Positions 16,188-25,133 of a stretch of 32,452 nt of DNA are shown in pieces. Location of the stretch: NCBI GenBank assembly GCA_964652155.1, contig CAZZBK010000062.1, forward strand, positions 1 through 32,452. The letters run 5' to 3'. Position numbers and translations under genes: made by a program. The number at the start of each line of letters is the position of its first letter. Positions within the stretch are counted from its first letter, which is position 1. Origin of the DNA: CAZZBK01 sp964652155 (lineage in GTDB: Bacteria; Planctomycetota; Planctomycetia; Pirellulales; PNKZ01). The notes beneath the pieces were generated by a model. That model did no database searches. It worked only from the letters and a program-made list of their open reading frames with translations, and had not been told where the DNA came from.

Positions 16188-16970
16188 CTAAGTCGACTTA
16201 AACAGTTTCTCGTGCATGCCCTTGAGCGCCTGCACGCCCAATCGCATCGAGAACACGTCGGCGCCGAGACTCAACATGCGGCAGCCCATGTCGTAGCAGC
16301 GGACCGCGAAGGCGGGATCAGCCGGCACGGTGCCCCAATGCTTGCCGTGCTTGCGACACGCGGCGGCGACATGGTCGTACACCTCCCAGACCTTGGCATG
16401 ATTCTTTTCGCCTTGCACGCCGAGTGCCTGTGAGAGGTCGGCCGGGCCGAGGAACAGCAAATCAACGCCGTCGATCGCGGCGATCTTCTCGGCGTCCTTG
16501 ACCGCGCCGAGCGTTTCGATCTGAATGGCCACGAAGTGCTCGCGATTGGCCTTCTCGGCAAATTCCTTCTGCTGCATGAACGTGTATTCGGCGTCGTAGC
16601 CCGAAGTGTTCATGCCGCGCCAGCCACGCGGTCCGAACTTGGACCACTGCACGAACTCTTCAGCATGCTCGGCCGAGGTGATTTGAGCACCCATGATGCC
16701 CCCCGCGCCGGCCTCGAAGGCCTGGGTGACAACCGAGTAGCCGGTCGGCGCGACGCGCACCAGACTATCCATGCCGTTGGCCCGCGCGGCGGTGGTCGCC
16801 AACTCGATCTCCTTGTACGAGCTGCCGACGTGCTCCTGATCGATCCAGATACCGTGATACCCGCCGGCAAAGCCAAAGGTGTTAATCGTCACCGTGCTCG
16901 CCAAGCGACCGACACAAAAAATTCGGCACAACTCATTACGCGCAAGCAGTTCTTTGTAGCGGTACGCCAT
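16188..16970 (-). CDS. HpcH/HpaI-type class II aldolase (2-keto-3-deoxy sugar acid type)
   Basis: 260 residues, the usual family length. Catalytic and metal-binding positions are in place: Asp44 and His47 in IDQEH, Arg72 in SLVRV, Glu152 in IQIETLG and Asp178 in GPADLS. The 26-residue spacing between the two metal ligands equals that of HpaI. Enzymes of this family cleave 2-keto-3-deoxy acids to pyruvate and an aldehyde; substrate cannot be read from sequence. The gene is convergent with beta-RFAP synthase, with only 24 bp between the stops. The ribosome site before the ATG is weak. Confidence 0.92.
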   Translation of the reverse strand: MAYRYKELLARNELCRIFCVGRLASTVTINTFGFAGGYHGIWIDQEHVGSSYKEIELATTAARANGMDSLVRVAPTGYSVVTQAFEAGAGGIMGAQITSAEHAEEFVQWSKFGPRGWRGMNTSGYDAEYTFMQQKEFAEKANREHFVAIQIETLGAVKDAEKIAAIDGVDLLFLGPADLSQALGVQGEKNHAKVWEVYDHVAAACRKHGKHWGTVPADPAFAVRCYDMGCRMLSLGADVFSMRLGVQALKGMHEKLFKST

Positions 16971-17396
16971 GATGGGAGCATTCCGAGAAAGTGGAGGAAA
17001 GTATTTTGCGGAGCGGATCGGTCAGTGTGTCAGTCAAGCGTGGGTGTGTCAAGCACCCGAAGAATCCGATGGATGGATCGCAACGTGTTTTGCAGCAGTG
17101 CCTTGCGCTGTGTCATGGGGACTGGGTGTACGCCGAGAGACGGGGGCTGCGCCCGATTGGCCAGGCCAGTTGATTTCCAAAAATAGTTCTTGCGGCGCGA
17201 ACCGGCTCGACGATCTGCTTGTCTGGAGGAGTGTTCGCACAGAGCGCCGATGGTCTTGACAAGGGCCACTGTGTGAACGAATGTTGAATGCTTCGCGATC
17301 GGGTGGACCGATCGTGCGGGGTCCGGTCTCGGCCGGGACTCGCGGATGTTTTTTGTTCTCTCCCAGCGCGCGATTCATATCGCGTAGGAGTCTGCC
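16971..17396. other. Intergenic region between the aldolase gene and a small ORF
   Basis: About 425 bp flanked by divergent transcription. No open frame here has a plausible ribosome site together with a domain-like translation. It must contain the aldolase promoter (minus strand) and the promoter for the plus-strand small ORF and sigma-factor genes. I could not identify convincing -35/-10 pairs. Confidence 0.5.
17369..17390 (+). promoter_or_regulatory. Short dyad directly before a strong ribosome-binding site
   Basis: CGCGAT-TCAT-ATCGCG (17369-17384) is a perfect 6-bp inverted repeat with a 4-base loop. One base separates it from AGGAG (17386-17390), which lies 6 bases before the ATG at 17397. 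It could be an operator or an mRNA hairpin limiting access to the ribosome site. Confidence 0.35.
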
Positions 17397-17573
17397 ATGC
17401 GTAGTGCCATGAATGTAGCCACGAAGCGTCTCGCCACGGCCCAAGGCCAAGTGCGTCACGTCGTCGTCGCCGGCCTGCGCGCATCGAAGCATTGGCACGA
17501 CTCGATTAAATGCACTGCGCCGCTGCCCTGTTTTTATCCAGGGCCGCAGCCCACTTCTCTCCAGGGGTCCTAA
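17397..17573 (+). CDS. Possible 58-residue peptide of unknown function
   Basis: An ATG 6 bases after a perfect AGGAG opens a 58-codon frame ending in TAA. The first half is basic and helix-compatible (N-V-A-T-K-R-L-A-T-A-Q-G-Q-V-R-H-V-V-V-A-G-L); the second half is proline-rich with two cysteines (residues 39 and 45). There is no signal peptide and I recognise no family. It lies 210 bp upstream of the ECF sigma-factor gene on the same strand. It may be a real small protein, a leader peptide, or chance; the ribosome site is the main support. Confidence 0.35.
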   Translation: MRSAMNVATKRLATAQGQVRHVVVAGLRASKHWHDSIKCTAPLPCFYPGPQPTSLQGS

Positions 17574-17783
17574 GCCGCCGCACAGGCCGCTTGAGACCAC
17601 TCGACATCTGGACAGAAGTCGCTGTCAGCGCAAAGCCGCTTGAGCCAGTGCCCGTGCCTGCTCGCGCTTCGCTTTGCGTCGGATGGCGTTGGGACCGTCG
17701 CCGCGCATGCTCGCGTCCTGGACGGCACGAGCCTATCGCGGCCGCTATCGCGCCTCGAAATCTATGTTGGGAGAAGCAGCATC

Positions 17784-18359
17784 ATGGCCTCGATTTGTGC
17801 AGAGACTGACACCACCGACGAGTTGAGCGCGCTGGTCATCCTGAGCCAAGCCGGCGATCGCGAAGCGCTGGGCGAGATTGCCCGACGCTTCGAGTCGCTC
17901 GTCTACAGCATTGCCCTGCGGCGGCTGCGCAATCATGCCGAGGCGCAGGAGCTGACCCAAGAGGTATTCGTGCAGGTGCTGCGCAAGATTGGCCAACTGC
18001 GCGATCCGGCGTGCTTGGCAGGCTGGTTGCGGTCGATCACGCATCGCTTGGCAATCAACCGCGCGTTGCGGGGCGGCGGCGAGTTGCCGACCGAGCCGGC
18101 GTCGTTCGACGCGCGGCAACACGACGCGCACACGCCCGAGTTGGCCGCGATGCAGCGCGAGCAGGCGTCGCAGGTTCGTGCCGGGCTGCGCCGCTTGCGG
18201 TCACTCGATCGGCAAACGCTCGAGGCGTTTTACGTCGACGGCCGCTCGCTCGTCGAGATGAGCACGAAGTTCGACACGCCGCTCGGGACGATCAAGCGCC
18301 GGCTGCACGTTGCCCGCAAGCGACTCGCTCGTGAACTGGAAACCCTCGCCACGCTCTAG
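17784..18359 (+). CDS. ECF-type RNA polymerase sigma factor (sigma70 family)
   Basis: 191 residues from the ATG at 17784, with GGAG about 10 bases upstream; the frame stays open to 17640, but the extra residues are not family-like. Region 2 (about 12-90) has the DREALGEIARRFESLVYSIA helix and the HAEAQELTQEVFVQVL core-binding segment. Region 4 (about 130-188) has LRSLDRQTLEAFYVDG and a helix-turn-helix, then GTIKRRLHVARKRLARELE. There is no regulatory C-terminal extension. No anti-sigma factor with a membrane segment is adjacent, so how the sigma factor is held inactive is not evident here; the small ORF upstream is the only nearby candidate partner. Confidence 0.92.
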   Translation: MASICAETDTTDELSALVILSQAGDREALGEIARRFESLVYSIALRRLRNHAEAQELTQEVFVQVLRKIGQLRDPACLAGWLRSITHRLAINRALRGGGELPTEPASFDARQHDAHTPELAAMQREQASQVRAGLRRLRSLDRQTLEAFYVDGRSLVEMSTKFDTPLGTIKRRLHVARKRLARELETLATL

Positions 18360-18360
18360 C

Positions 18361-18430
18361 TGGAGGGGTGGAGGAGTGGAGAGGTGTCGCTGATGCGATC
18401 GCGCCGCTCCTCTGCTCCTCCGCCCTCCAC
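18361..18430. terminator. Purine-rich inverted repeat between convergent genes, possible bidirectional terminator
   Basis: The left arm (TGGAGGGGTGGAGGAGTGGAGAGG, 18361-18384, written here in full only as its endpoints and composition: GGAGG/GGAG-rich) pairs imperfectly with the pyrimidine arm 18409-18430 (CCTCTGCTCCTCCGCCCTCCAC). It starts two bases after the sigma-factor stop and ends just before the convergent DUF1501 stop at 18445. There is no long T-tract on either side, so termination is inferred from position and folding only. Confidence 0.4.
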
Positions 18431-18444
18431 TTGTTCGTAGCCGG

Positions 18445-19947
18445 CTACGCGATCCACTCTTTGATGACCTTGCCGGCGACGCCGGTCAATCGAGCGTCGA
18501 GCCCCTGGAAGCGATGCGTCAATCGCAGGTGGTCGATGCCGAATAGGTGCAAAATCGTGGCGTGAAAATCATTCACATGCACCGGGTCTTTCACGATCGA
18601 CCAGCCGATCTCGTCAGTCTCGCCGTAGGTGAGCCCCCCCTTGAGGCCGCCACCGGCCATCCACAGGCTATACGCGAACGGATGGTGATCGCGACCGGTG
18701 ACGACACTCGAGCCGTTGCGATTCTCGCCCAGCGGCGTGCGGCCAAACTCGCCGGCGAACACGATCAGCGTCGAGTCGAGCAGCCCGCGCTGCTTCAAGT
18801 CTTGAATGAGCGCGGCGACCGGTTGGTCGGCCATGCCGCAGTTCTGGGGCAACTCGGTGTCGAGGTTCGAGTGATGATCCCAGGAGGCATGGAAGAGACT
18901 GACGAAGCGCACACCGCGCTCGACCAGCCGTCGGGCCAGCAAGCAGTTCTTGGCGAACTCGCGATACTGGCCGGGGCCGCCGCCGCGCGAGGCTTTAATG
19001 GGCGGGTCGTCGCGGTTCACGCCGTAGGCGTCGAGCGTCGAAGGGCTTTCATCTTTCAGGTCGATCAATTCCGGGGCCGCGCTCTGCATGCGAAACGCGA
19101 GCTCGTAGCTCGCGATGCGGCTGGCAATTTCTGGATCGTGCATGTGAGCAAACCGCTCGCGGTTCGTCTCGCGGAGCACGTCGAGCCCGGCCCGTTGCAA
19201 AGCGTTGGGGAGCCCGGCCGGGTTGTTGAGATTCAGGACCGGTTCCCCTTTATTGCGGAACAGGACGCCCGAGTACACGCTGGGCAGGAAGCCGCTGCCC
19301 CACAACGACGCGCCGCCGCTCGTGCCGCGGCCGGCCGACAAGACGACGTAGCCCGGCAAGTTCTGCGACTCGCTGCCCAATCCGTAGGTGAGCCACGCGC
19401 CCATCGTGGGCAGTCCGAAGAACGGTCGCCCGGCCAGCAAGGTGAGTTGGGCCGGATGATGATTGAACTGGTCGGTGTGCATCGAGCGGACCATCAGGAT
19501 ATCGTCGGCACAGGAGGCGATTTTGGGCATCAGGTCGCTGAAAACCATGCCCGACTCGCCATGCTGAGTGAATTTGCGTTTCGAGCCCAGCAGCGTGGCG
19601 GACTCTTTCTTGATGAACGCGAAGCGGACGTTTTTCGTCAGCGACTCGGGGAGCGGCTGGCCGTTGAGTTCGTTGAGCTTGGGCTTGGGGTCGTAGAGGT
19701 CAAGCTGGCTGGGAGCCCCTTCCAAGAAAATGAAGATGCAGGCCTTGGCCTTGGGCGCAAAGTGGCTCGACTTCGGCTCAAGCGGATTGCTCAACTCGCG
19801 GTCGCTGCCGGGCGCGGCGACGCCGTCTTGCGCAAGCAATTGGGCTAGCGCGGCGACGCCGAGACCGTAGCCCGACTGGCCCAAGAAGTGCCGCCGCGTC
19901 TGTTGTTGGCGCGAGGTCTCGAGCGCGTGATGCAACTGCTCGTTCAT
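18445..19947 (-). CDS. DUF1501 domain-containing protein
   Basis: 500 residues, complete. I use the ATG at 19947, preceded by AGGGA at good spacing; an in-frame GTG at 19965 would overlap the upstream stop. A twin-arginine motif (T-R-R-H-F-L-G-Q) near residue 18 and a following hydrophobic stretch suggest Tat export. Family marks are LEGAPSQLDLYDPKP, the DQFNHHPAQL segment, WDHHSN, GEFGRTP, and the GRDHHPFAYSLWMAGGG region near the C-terminus. The histidine- and aspartate-rich motifs are compatible with metal binding, as in the related sulfatase/phosphatase superfamily. It follows the DUF1549/DUF1553 gene by 10 bp, so the two are co-transcribed and presumably work together outside the cytoplasm. 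Confidence 0.94.
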   Translation of the reverse strand: MNEQLHHALETSRQQQTRRHFLGQSGYGLGVAALAQLLAQDGVAAPGSDRELSNPLEPKSSHFAPKAKACIFIFLEGAPSQLDLYDPKPKLNELNGQPLPESLTKNVRFAFIKKESATLLGSKRKFTQHGESGMVFSDLMPKIASCADDILMVRSMHTDQFNHHPAQLTLLAGRPFFGLPTMGAWLTYGLGSESQNLPGYVVLSAGRGTSGGASLWGSGFLPSVYSGVLFRNKGEPVLNLNNPAGLPNALQRAGLDVLRETNRERFAHMHDPEIASRIASYELAFRMQSAAPELIDLKDESPSTLDAYGVNRDDPPIKASRGGGPGQYREFAKNCLLARRLVERGVRFVSLFHASWDHHSNLDTELPQNCGMADQPVAALIQDLKQRGLLDSTLIVFAGEFGRTPLGENRNGSSVVTGRDHHPFAYSLWMAGGGLKGGLTYGETDEIGWSIVKDPVHVNDFHATILHLFGIDHLRLTHRFQGLDARLTGVAGKVIKEWIA

Positions 19948-19957
19948 GACTGGTTCC

Positions 19958-22900
19958 CTACTCACGGGTAATAAACTCGTCGAGATTCAAAATCATACGG
20001 GCCGTGGCGACCCAGGCCGCTCGTTCACTCTCGCTCTGGGCACTCTTCGTTTTGCCGGCGAGTTGGCGCGCCTCGTCGACATGCGTGGCAAAATACGCGC
20101 GGGCCTGTTGCAGCAGGCCGAGGTAGCGTTGTTGCTCTGCCTCGCTGGGCTGACGCACCAAGCACCAACGCCAGGCCTGGGTGAGCCGCTGGGCGTCGGT
20201 CGCGGCGCTCTCGGCGAGCAGCCGTTGAGTCAGTCCCTGCGCGGCCTCGACAAAGCTCTCGTTGTTGAGCAGCGCCAAGGCTTGCAGCGGCGTGTTGCTG
20301 ACCGTGCGGTCCACGCAAGCCGTGTTGCTGTCAGGGCAGTCGAACGTCATCAAGGTCGGATGCGGGATGGTGCGTTTGAAGAACGTGTACATGCCGCGAC
20401 GATAGCGGTCTTCGCCTTTGCTCTCGCTCCAAGAAAAATTATTGGCGTAGCTCAGCTTGGCCAAGTCGGCCGGCATGGGCGGAAACACACTCGCTCCGCC
20501 GACCTTGGTTGACAGCAGACCGCCGGCCGCGAGCGCCAAGTCGCGGACGATCTCCCCTTCGACCCGCAGGCGATTTTGTCGATGCAGCAGCGTGTTGAGC
20601 GGATCGACCTCGACGAGTTCGCCGCGGTGCACTGACGATTGCTGGTACGTGGCCGAGAGGAGTATGGTTTTGATGAGCCGCTTGGTGCTCCAGCCGAGCT
20701 TGTCGCGATAGGTCGAGGCGAGCCAATCGAGCAACTCGGGATGCGACGGCGTCTCGCCACGCACGCCGAAGTCGTTGACCGTGCGCACCAATCCCTCGCC
20801 AAACAAATGGGCCCAGACATGATTTGCGGCCACGCGCGGCGAGAGCGGATTGCGCTCGCTGACGAGCCATTGGGCCAGGTCGTAGCGCGTGGGTTGCTGA
20901 CCCAAGGGCTTGATCGCGGGGAGGATGCCGAACGTGCCGCTCTGGACCTCTTCGGCCTTGTTGAGGAATTCGCCGCGCTCGAAGCGGTACGTCTTGCGGC
21001 CGCGCAGAGAGTTGGCGAGCGTGCGGACCTGCATCGACTCGACCTGGTATTGTTGCTGCAGCTTGGACAGTTCCGCGTCGAGGCGGCGAATCTCGTCGTC
21101 CTGCGAAGCGTAATAGTCGAACAAGGCTTGACGCGTCGCGGCGACACGCTTCTCGGGGTACATGTCGAGCGCCTGCACAATGTTGGCCGGGAACCGCAAG
21201 CCCCGGGCGTCACCGGTGAGGGCCGTGACCCGCAAGCGGCCGAGCGCATGGTCGCTGCCGTAGTGCTGGTCGATCGTGAGTTGCAGGCGTTCGCCGTCGG
21301 CGAGCGTGACGGGCTCGATGGTGCGCAGCTGTAGATGCTGGTCCTCGCCGGTCTTGCCCTGGATGGCCCAGCCACGCTTGGGGTCGATCGTTTCGTTGAG
21401 CACGTCGACCGCCTTGAAGTTGGTTTGCTCGAACGTCGCGGTGACTCGATCTCGCGCGAGCGGCAAAGTACGTAGCGACTTGCCAGCGGAGTCGACCACC
21501 TGAAGCTGCACGCGATTGACGACGAAGTTGCCCCCCGATGACCGGCCGGGGCCCTTGTTCGGCAACGTCTCGTCGCGGATCGCCTCGATGCGGAGGCCCG
21601 TCAAAAGCTCGGGGAGCTTGCCGAGCCGCAGCGTGTAGGTCTCTCCCGCCTTGTTGGGCTGTTGAGTCGATGCTTGCGCGCGATACGAGCCATCGGTTTG
21701 CTTGTTGAACGTCGTCGCTCCGGTACTCGTGAGCTGCTCAATCTCGAGGGGCTTCGTGGCCAGCGCGCTCCCTTTGGTCTTGCCCAAGATTTCGCGCTGC
21801 TCGTCTTCCCAGGCGGCCTGTTGGGGCGCGAGCTGCTTTTTTCTCGCCGCGAGGGCAGCCTGTACCGAGGCCGAACGGGCCAAGTACTCGTCGAGGTTCG
21901 TGGCTTTGACGGGGAGCTTGACGTTGACCTCGTCGGCGGCATTGAAGTAGGCGAAGAGTTGGTAGTATTCGCGCTGCGAGATCGGATCGTACTTATGATT
22001 GTGGCAGCGCGCGCAGCCCACGGTGAGGCCGAGCCACACGGCGCCGAGCGTCTCGGTGCGATCGAACACCGCGTTGATGCGGAACTCTTCCTGGTCGACT
22101 CCCCCCTCCTCGTTGGTCAGCGTTTGCCGGTTGAACGCCGTCGCCACAAGTTGATCGCGCGACGGTCGCGGCAACAGATCGCCGGCGATCTGCTGGATGG
22201 TGAACTGATCGAAGGGCAAGTCCTCGTTGAAGGCATCGATGACCCAATCGCGATAGACGAACGCATCGGGGCGCGCGCGGTCCTTCTCGTACCCGTCGCT
22301 GTCAGCGTATCGGGCCATGTCGAGCCAGTGCCGCCCCCAACGCTCGCCAAAATGCTTCGAGGCCAGCAGACGGTCGATCAGCGCTTCGTACGCACCCGGC
22401 GACGGGTCGTGCACGAATTGATCGACCTCGGCGGGGGTGGGAGGCAGCCCGATCAAATCGTAGTGCAGCCGCTTGATGAGCGTCACGCGATCGGCGAGCG
22501 GCGAGGGCTTGATCTTGGCCGCCTCGAGCCGCGCGAGCACAAAGCGGTCGATCGGATTGCGGACCCACGTGGTGTCGTGGACCGCGGGTGACACGGGCAG
22601 GCTCAGAGGTTGGAAAGCCCAATGGCTCTGGTACTCTGCTCCGCTTGCAATCCACTGCCGCAACAGTGCGATCTGCGGAGCCTTGAGCGCGGGCTTCTCG
22701 GGAGGCATCCGCTCGTCGGCGTGCGGGCTCTCGATGCGTTTGAGCAACTCACTCTCGGCCGGCTGGCCTGGCACGATGGCCGCGACGCCGCTGGACAGCT
22801 TGAGCATGGCGGTGGAGCGTTGAGTCAGATTCAAGCCCGCCTCGGCCTTGTCGGGCCCATGACATTGCAGGCAGTGCTCGGCGAGCAGCGGCCGGATATC

Positions 22901-23020
22901 GCGGTCGTACTCGACCTTGGCCGACGACGGTTTCGCCGCCGAAGCGGGCTCCGCCGCCTCGACCCCAACGGCCGAGGCGAGCAGCAGCGTCACGATGAAC
23001 GGTAAATAACGGCATGACAT
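19958..23020 (-). CDS. Secreted PSCyt1 / DUF1549 / DUF1553 protein
   Basis: 1020 residues; GGAG lies 10 bases before the ATG. The signal peptide covers about residues 1-22 (cleavage near VEA-AE). The Planctomycete cytochrome-C-like domain has CLQCH at 50-54 and a PGQPAESELLKRI segment. DUF1549 spans about 150-360 and carries a second motif, CARCH, at 336-340. A coiled-coil linker and a beta-rich module with GPGRS..GNFV.N (about 430-620) follow, then a second coiled coil (about 625-665) and DUF1553 (about 700-1000). Haem attachment is inferred from the CxxCH motifs only. Unlike the 1580-residue relative in this window, it has no WD40 or Ig-like parts. It is first in a two-gene unit with DUF1501. 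Confidence 0.94.
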   Translation of the reverse strand: MSCRYLPFIVTLLLASAVGVEAAEPASAAKPSSAKVEYDRDIRPLLAEHCLQCHGPDKAEAGLNLTQRSTAMLKLSSGVAAIVPGQPAESELLKRIESPHADERMPPEKPALKAPQIALLRQWIASGAEYQSHWAFQPLSLPVSPAVHDTTWVRNPIDRFVLARLEAAKIKPSPLADRVTLIKRLHYDLIGLPPTPAEVDQFVHDPSPGAYEALIDRLLASKHFGERWGRHWLDMARYADSDGYEKDRARPDAFVYRDWVIDAFNEDLPFDQFTIQQIAGDLLPRPSRDQLVATAFNRQTLTNEEGGVDQEEFRINAVFDRTETLGAVWLGLTVGCARCHNHKYDPISQREYYQLFAYFNAADEVNVKLPVKATNLDEYLARSASVQAALAARKKQLAPQQAAWEDEQREILGKTKGSALATKPLEIEQLTSTGATTFNKQTDGSYRAQASTQQPNKAGETYTLRLGKLPELLTGLRIEAIRDETLPNKGPGRSSGGNFVVNRVQLQVVDSAGKSLRTLPLARDRVTATFEQTNFKAVDVLNETIDPKRGWAIQGKTGEDQHLQLRTIEPVTLADGERLQLTIDQHYGSDHALGRLRVTALTGDARGLRFPANIVQALDMYPEKRVAATRQALFDYYASQDDEIRRLDAELSKLQQQYQVESMQVRTLANSLRGRKTYRFERGEFLNKAEEVQSGTFGILPAIKPLGQQPTRYDLAQWLVSERNPLSPRVAANHVWAHLFGEGLVRTVNDFGVRGETPSHPELLDWLASTYRDKLGWSTKRLIKTILLSATYQQSSVHRGELVEVDPLNTLLHRQNRLRVEGEIVRDLALAAGGLLSTKVGGASVFPPMPADLAKLSYANNFSWSESKGEDRYRRGMYTFFKRTIPHPTLMTFDCPDSNTACVDRTVSNTPLQALALLNNESFVEAAQGLTQRLLAESAATDAQRLTQAWRWCLVRQPSEAEQQRYLGLLQQARAYFATHVDEARQLAGKTKSAQSESERAAWVATARMILNLDEFITRE

Positions 23021-23170
23021 GCGCTCGTAACTCCAGGCGATGATAAAAGAGCCGGGGGGACAGCCACCGCAGGCGGGAGGAAAGCGGTGCAGGAGTGCGC
23101 GGCCGGTACTCTGCTATTTTCGTCCCGACAGGGGGCCGAAGTCAAGCAAAGTTAGCGTGGCGGACACGAA

Positions 23171-23189
23171 GCACCCCGAAGGGGAGTGC
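23171..23189 (-). terminator. Weak hairpin after the FkbM-type gene
   Basis: Read on the minus strand, GCAC-CT-CCC...GGG-GTGC folds around a TTCG-like loop with a small bulge, shortly after the methyltransferase stop at 23206. There is no T-tract, so it is only a possible terminator or processing site. Confidence 0.25.
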
Positions 23190-23205
23190 CTGGGCAAGGG
23201 ACGTG

Positions 23206-24162
23206 TCATTGGGCTGCCCCAAACGCTTGCACATAAAGTTGCACACTACGATTTAATATCTGGCGGAACGTTTCAGCCCGAGCGGTTTCACGATCGATCA
23301 GAAACGACAGCAGGGCAAAGGCATACTCGACGTGCCCGTAGACCTCGGCGGCACAGGCTAGGCGGAGGATTTTATCCGCGGGCATGGTGCGATTTTCAAT
23401 CCGAGCGAGCGGATCGCGAAAGTAGAGAAAGTGACCCTCGAATATCTTCGAGCGCCATCCTCGCCACATGAGCAAGTCTTGCGAGGGCTGAAAGCGGACC
23501 GGGGTTTGCAAAAATCCACAGACGTTTGGCGCGAGCAGATCGAAAAACTCGAATCCCGCGCGGCGCAAAACCGGATCGATGTCGGAGAACAACGGGGCGT
23601 CGAGGTAGGTCTGGCTGAGCGACATCTCGATCTCGACCGCAACGACCGAGTCGGCCACGCCCGCGCCACCCTGCAATGCCGCCAATTCGCCCCCTTGGAT
23701 GTTCATCTTGAGATAATCGAGTTCGCCGACCGCGTACTGGGCGCGCCATTGATCGAGGCCGATGGCAGGCAAGTCGACGGACCGCACTTCCTGCATGTCG
23801 AACGGCTGCCCGCTGTAGCCCGAGTACTTCGTTCCTTCGGCATTGAAACGGAACCGTGAGCCATTGATGGGATTATTGGGCAGGTAGATCGTCAGCGGCG
23901 CATCGCTGTCGGACACCGCGTACTTGTAAAAGCGAACGTCGGCATTCGCCGGCAGACCTTGCTTGTACGTGCAGAATTCAGGGTCCAGATCGAACACATG
24001 CACCGTCAGCCGGTCGAAGCCGTAGTGGTGCCAGTTGTTGCGGTTCTTGAAGAAGTCGGACCCGACATCAACGACACGCAGGCGCAAGTCAGGGAATGCC
24101 TCGTAGATCGCATCGCAGATGATGTACGCGGTTCGCTGACGATACGCATCGAGGGGCTTCAT
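23206..24162 (-). CDS. FkbM-family methyltransferase-like protein
   Basis: 318 residues from the ATG at 24162, with AGG about 7 bases upstream; the longer frame from 24225 adds residues without family character. The SAM-binding core is recognisable: a motif I-like VVDVGSDFF, HVFDLDPEFC, and the family's second signature LDYLKMNIQGGELAALQGG, then VVAVEIEMSL. Motif I departs from the usual D-x-G-A-N-x-G pattern, so activity on a standard substrate is not certain. About 80 C-terminal residues beyond the methyltransferase core are helical (KILRLACAAEVYGHVEYAFALL). FkbM proteins usually O-methylate sugars or other small molecules. It stands alone and is divergent from the TPR gene. Confidence 0.85.
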   Translation of the reverse strand: MKPLDAYRQRTAYIICDAIYEAFPDLRLRVVDVGSDFFKNRNNWHHYGFDRLTVHVFDLDPEFCTYKQGLPANADVRFYKYAVSDSDAPLTIYLPNNPINGSRFRFNAEGTKYSGYSGQPFDMQEVRSVDLPAIGLDQWRAQYAVGELDYLKMNIQGGELAALQGGAGVADSVVAVEIEMSLSQTYLDAPLFSDIDPVLRRAGFEFFDLLAPNVCGFLQTPVRFQPSQDLLMWRGWRSKIFEGHFLYFRDPLARIENRTMPADKILRLACAAEVYGHVEYAFALLSFLIDRETARAETFRQILNRSVQLYVQAFGAAQ

Positions 24163-24299
24163 GACGGAACCTAAGGTGAAAGTGAAAAGGCATCGCGAAC
24201 GACCAGAAACATTCCCCCTGGCCACGCCGCGTCGACTATATTGTGGGTCGAACTTCCTGGCTGTAAACGTGTGCCATTCTAATCGAGAGGATGCATCGC

Positions 24300-25133
24300 A
24301 TGCGAGCGTTACTCATACTGACCGTGCTGTTGGCGGGCATCGCGACCGCGGCAGACGAGACCGTGCCCAATTTGCTGCAACAGGCGCGCGAGGCCTTTGG
24401 GCGTCAACAAAGCGACAAAGCCATCGAACTGGCCACGCAAGCGATCAAGCTCGACGACGCTGATTATCGCAGCTGGGCCATGCGCGGACAGCTTTATGCC
24501 GCGCTGCGAAAAAACAGCCTCGCGCTCGCCGACTTCAACTCGGCCATCAAGCAACGAGACGACCTGCCGTCGCTCTACGAGCTGCGCGGCAGCGAGCAGT
24601 TCAAGCTCGGCAAGTTCGCCGAATCGATCGCCGATTTTGACCAGGAGATCAAGCTCGCACCCCAGCGACAACGGGAGCATTGGAAGCGGGGTATCTCGTA
24701 TTACTACGCCAAGCAATACGACGAAGGCCGCAAACAGTTTGAAGGTTATCAGACCTTCGATAGCAACGACGTCGAGAACGCCGTCTGGCGATTCCTGTGC
24801 ATGGTGCACACCGTGGGACTCAAGCCGGCGCAGAGCGAGCTGTTGCCCATCAAGAACGACCGCCGCATCCCGATGATGCAAATTTATGAACTGTTCGCCG
24901 GTCGTGGGACGATCGATCAGGTGAACGAGGCGGTCGAGTCGGGCCAGCCCAGCGAACGTGAGCTATATCAGCGACGGTTTTACGCTCATCTGTACTTGGG
25001 GCTCTATCTCGAAGCGACGGGCAAGCGAGCCCCCGGGGCCGAGCACCTGCGCCTGGCCGCCGAGAAGTATCCCATCGAGCATTACATGACCGACGTTGCC
25101 CGGGTGCATGTGACCGTGCTCTCGGGCAAGTGA
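24300..25133 (+). CDS. Secreted TPR-repeat protein
   Basis: 277 residues. GAGAGG (24285-24290) is 9 bases before the ATG at 24300, so I use this rather than the ATG at 24291, which touches the ribosome site. The N-terminus is a signal peptide (M-R-A-L-L-I-L-T-V-L-L-A-G, cleavage near ATA-AD); there is no lipobox cysteine. Three to four tetratricopeptide repeats follow (about 25-150; for example SDKAIELATQAIKLD, then NSLALADFNSAIKQ, then FAESIADFDQEIKLAP). The remainder is helical. The organisation resembles NlpI-like TPR scaffolds. It probably mediates protein-protein contacts in the periplasm; the partner is unknown. Confidence 0.88.
   Translation: MRALLILTVLLAGIATAADETVPNLLQQAREAFGRQQSDKAIELATQAIKLDDADYRSWAMRGQLYAALRKNSLALADFNSAIKQRDDLPSLYELRGSEQFKLGKFAESIADFDQEIKLAPQRQREHWKRGISYYYAKQYDEGRKQFEGYQTFDSNDVENAVWRFLCMVHTVGLKPAQSELLPIKNDRRIPMMQIYELFAGRGTIDQVNEAVESGQPSERELYQRRFYAHLYLGLYLEATGKRAPGAEHLRLAAEKYPIEHYMTDVARVHVTVLSGK

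Noticed and set aside
18547..19848. 433-codon plus-strand frame
   Set aside because: Antisense shadow of the DUF1501 gene.
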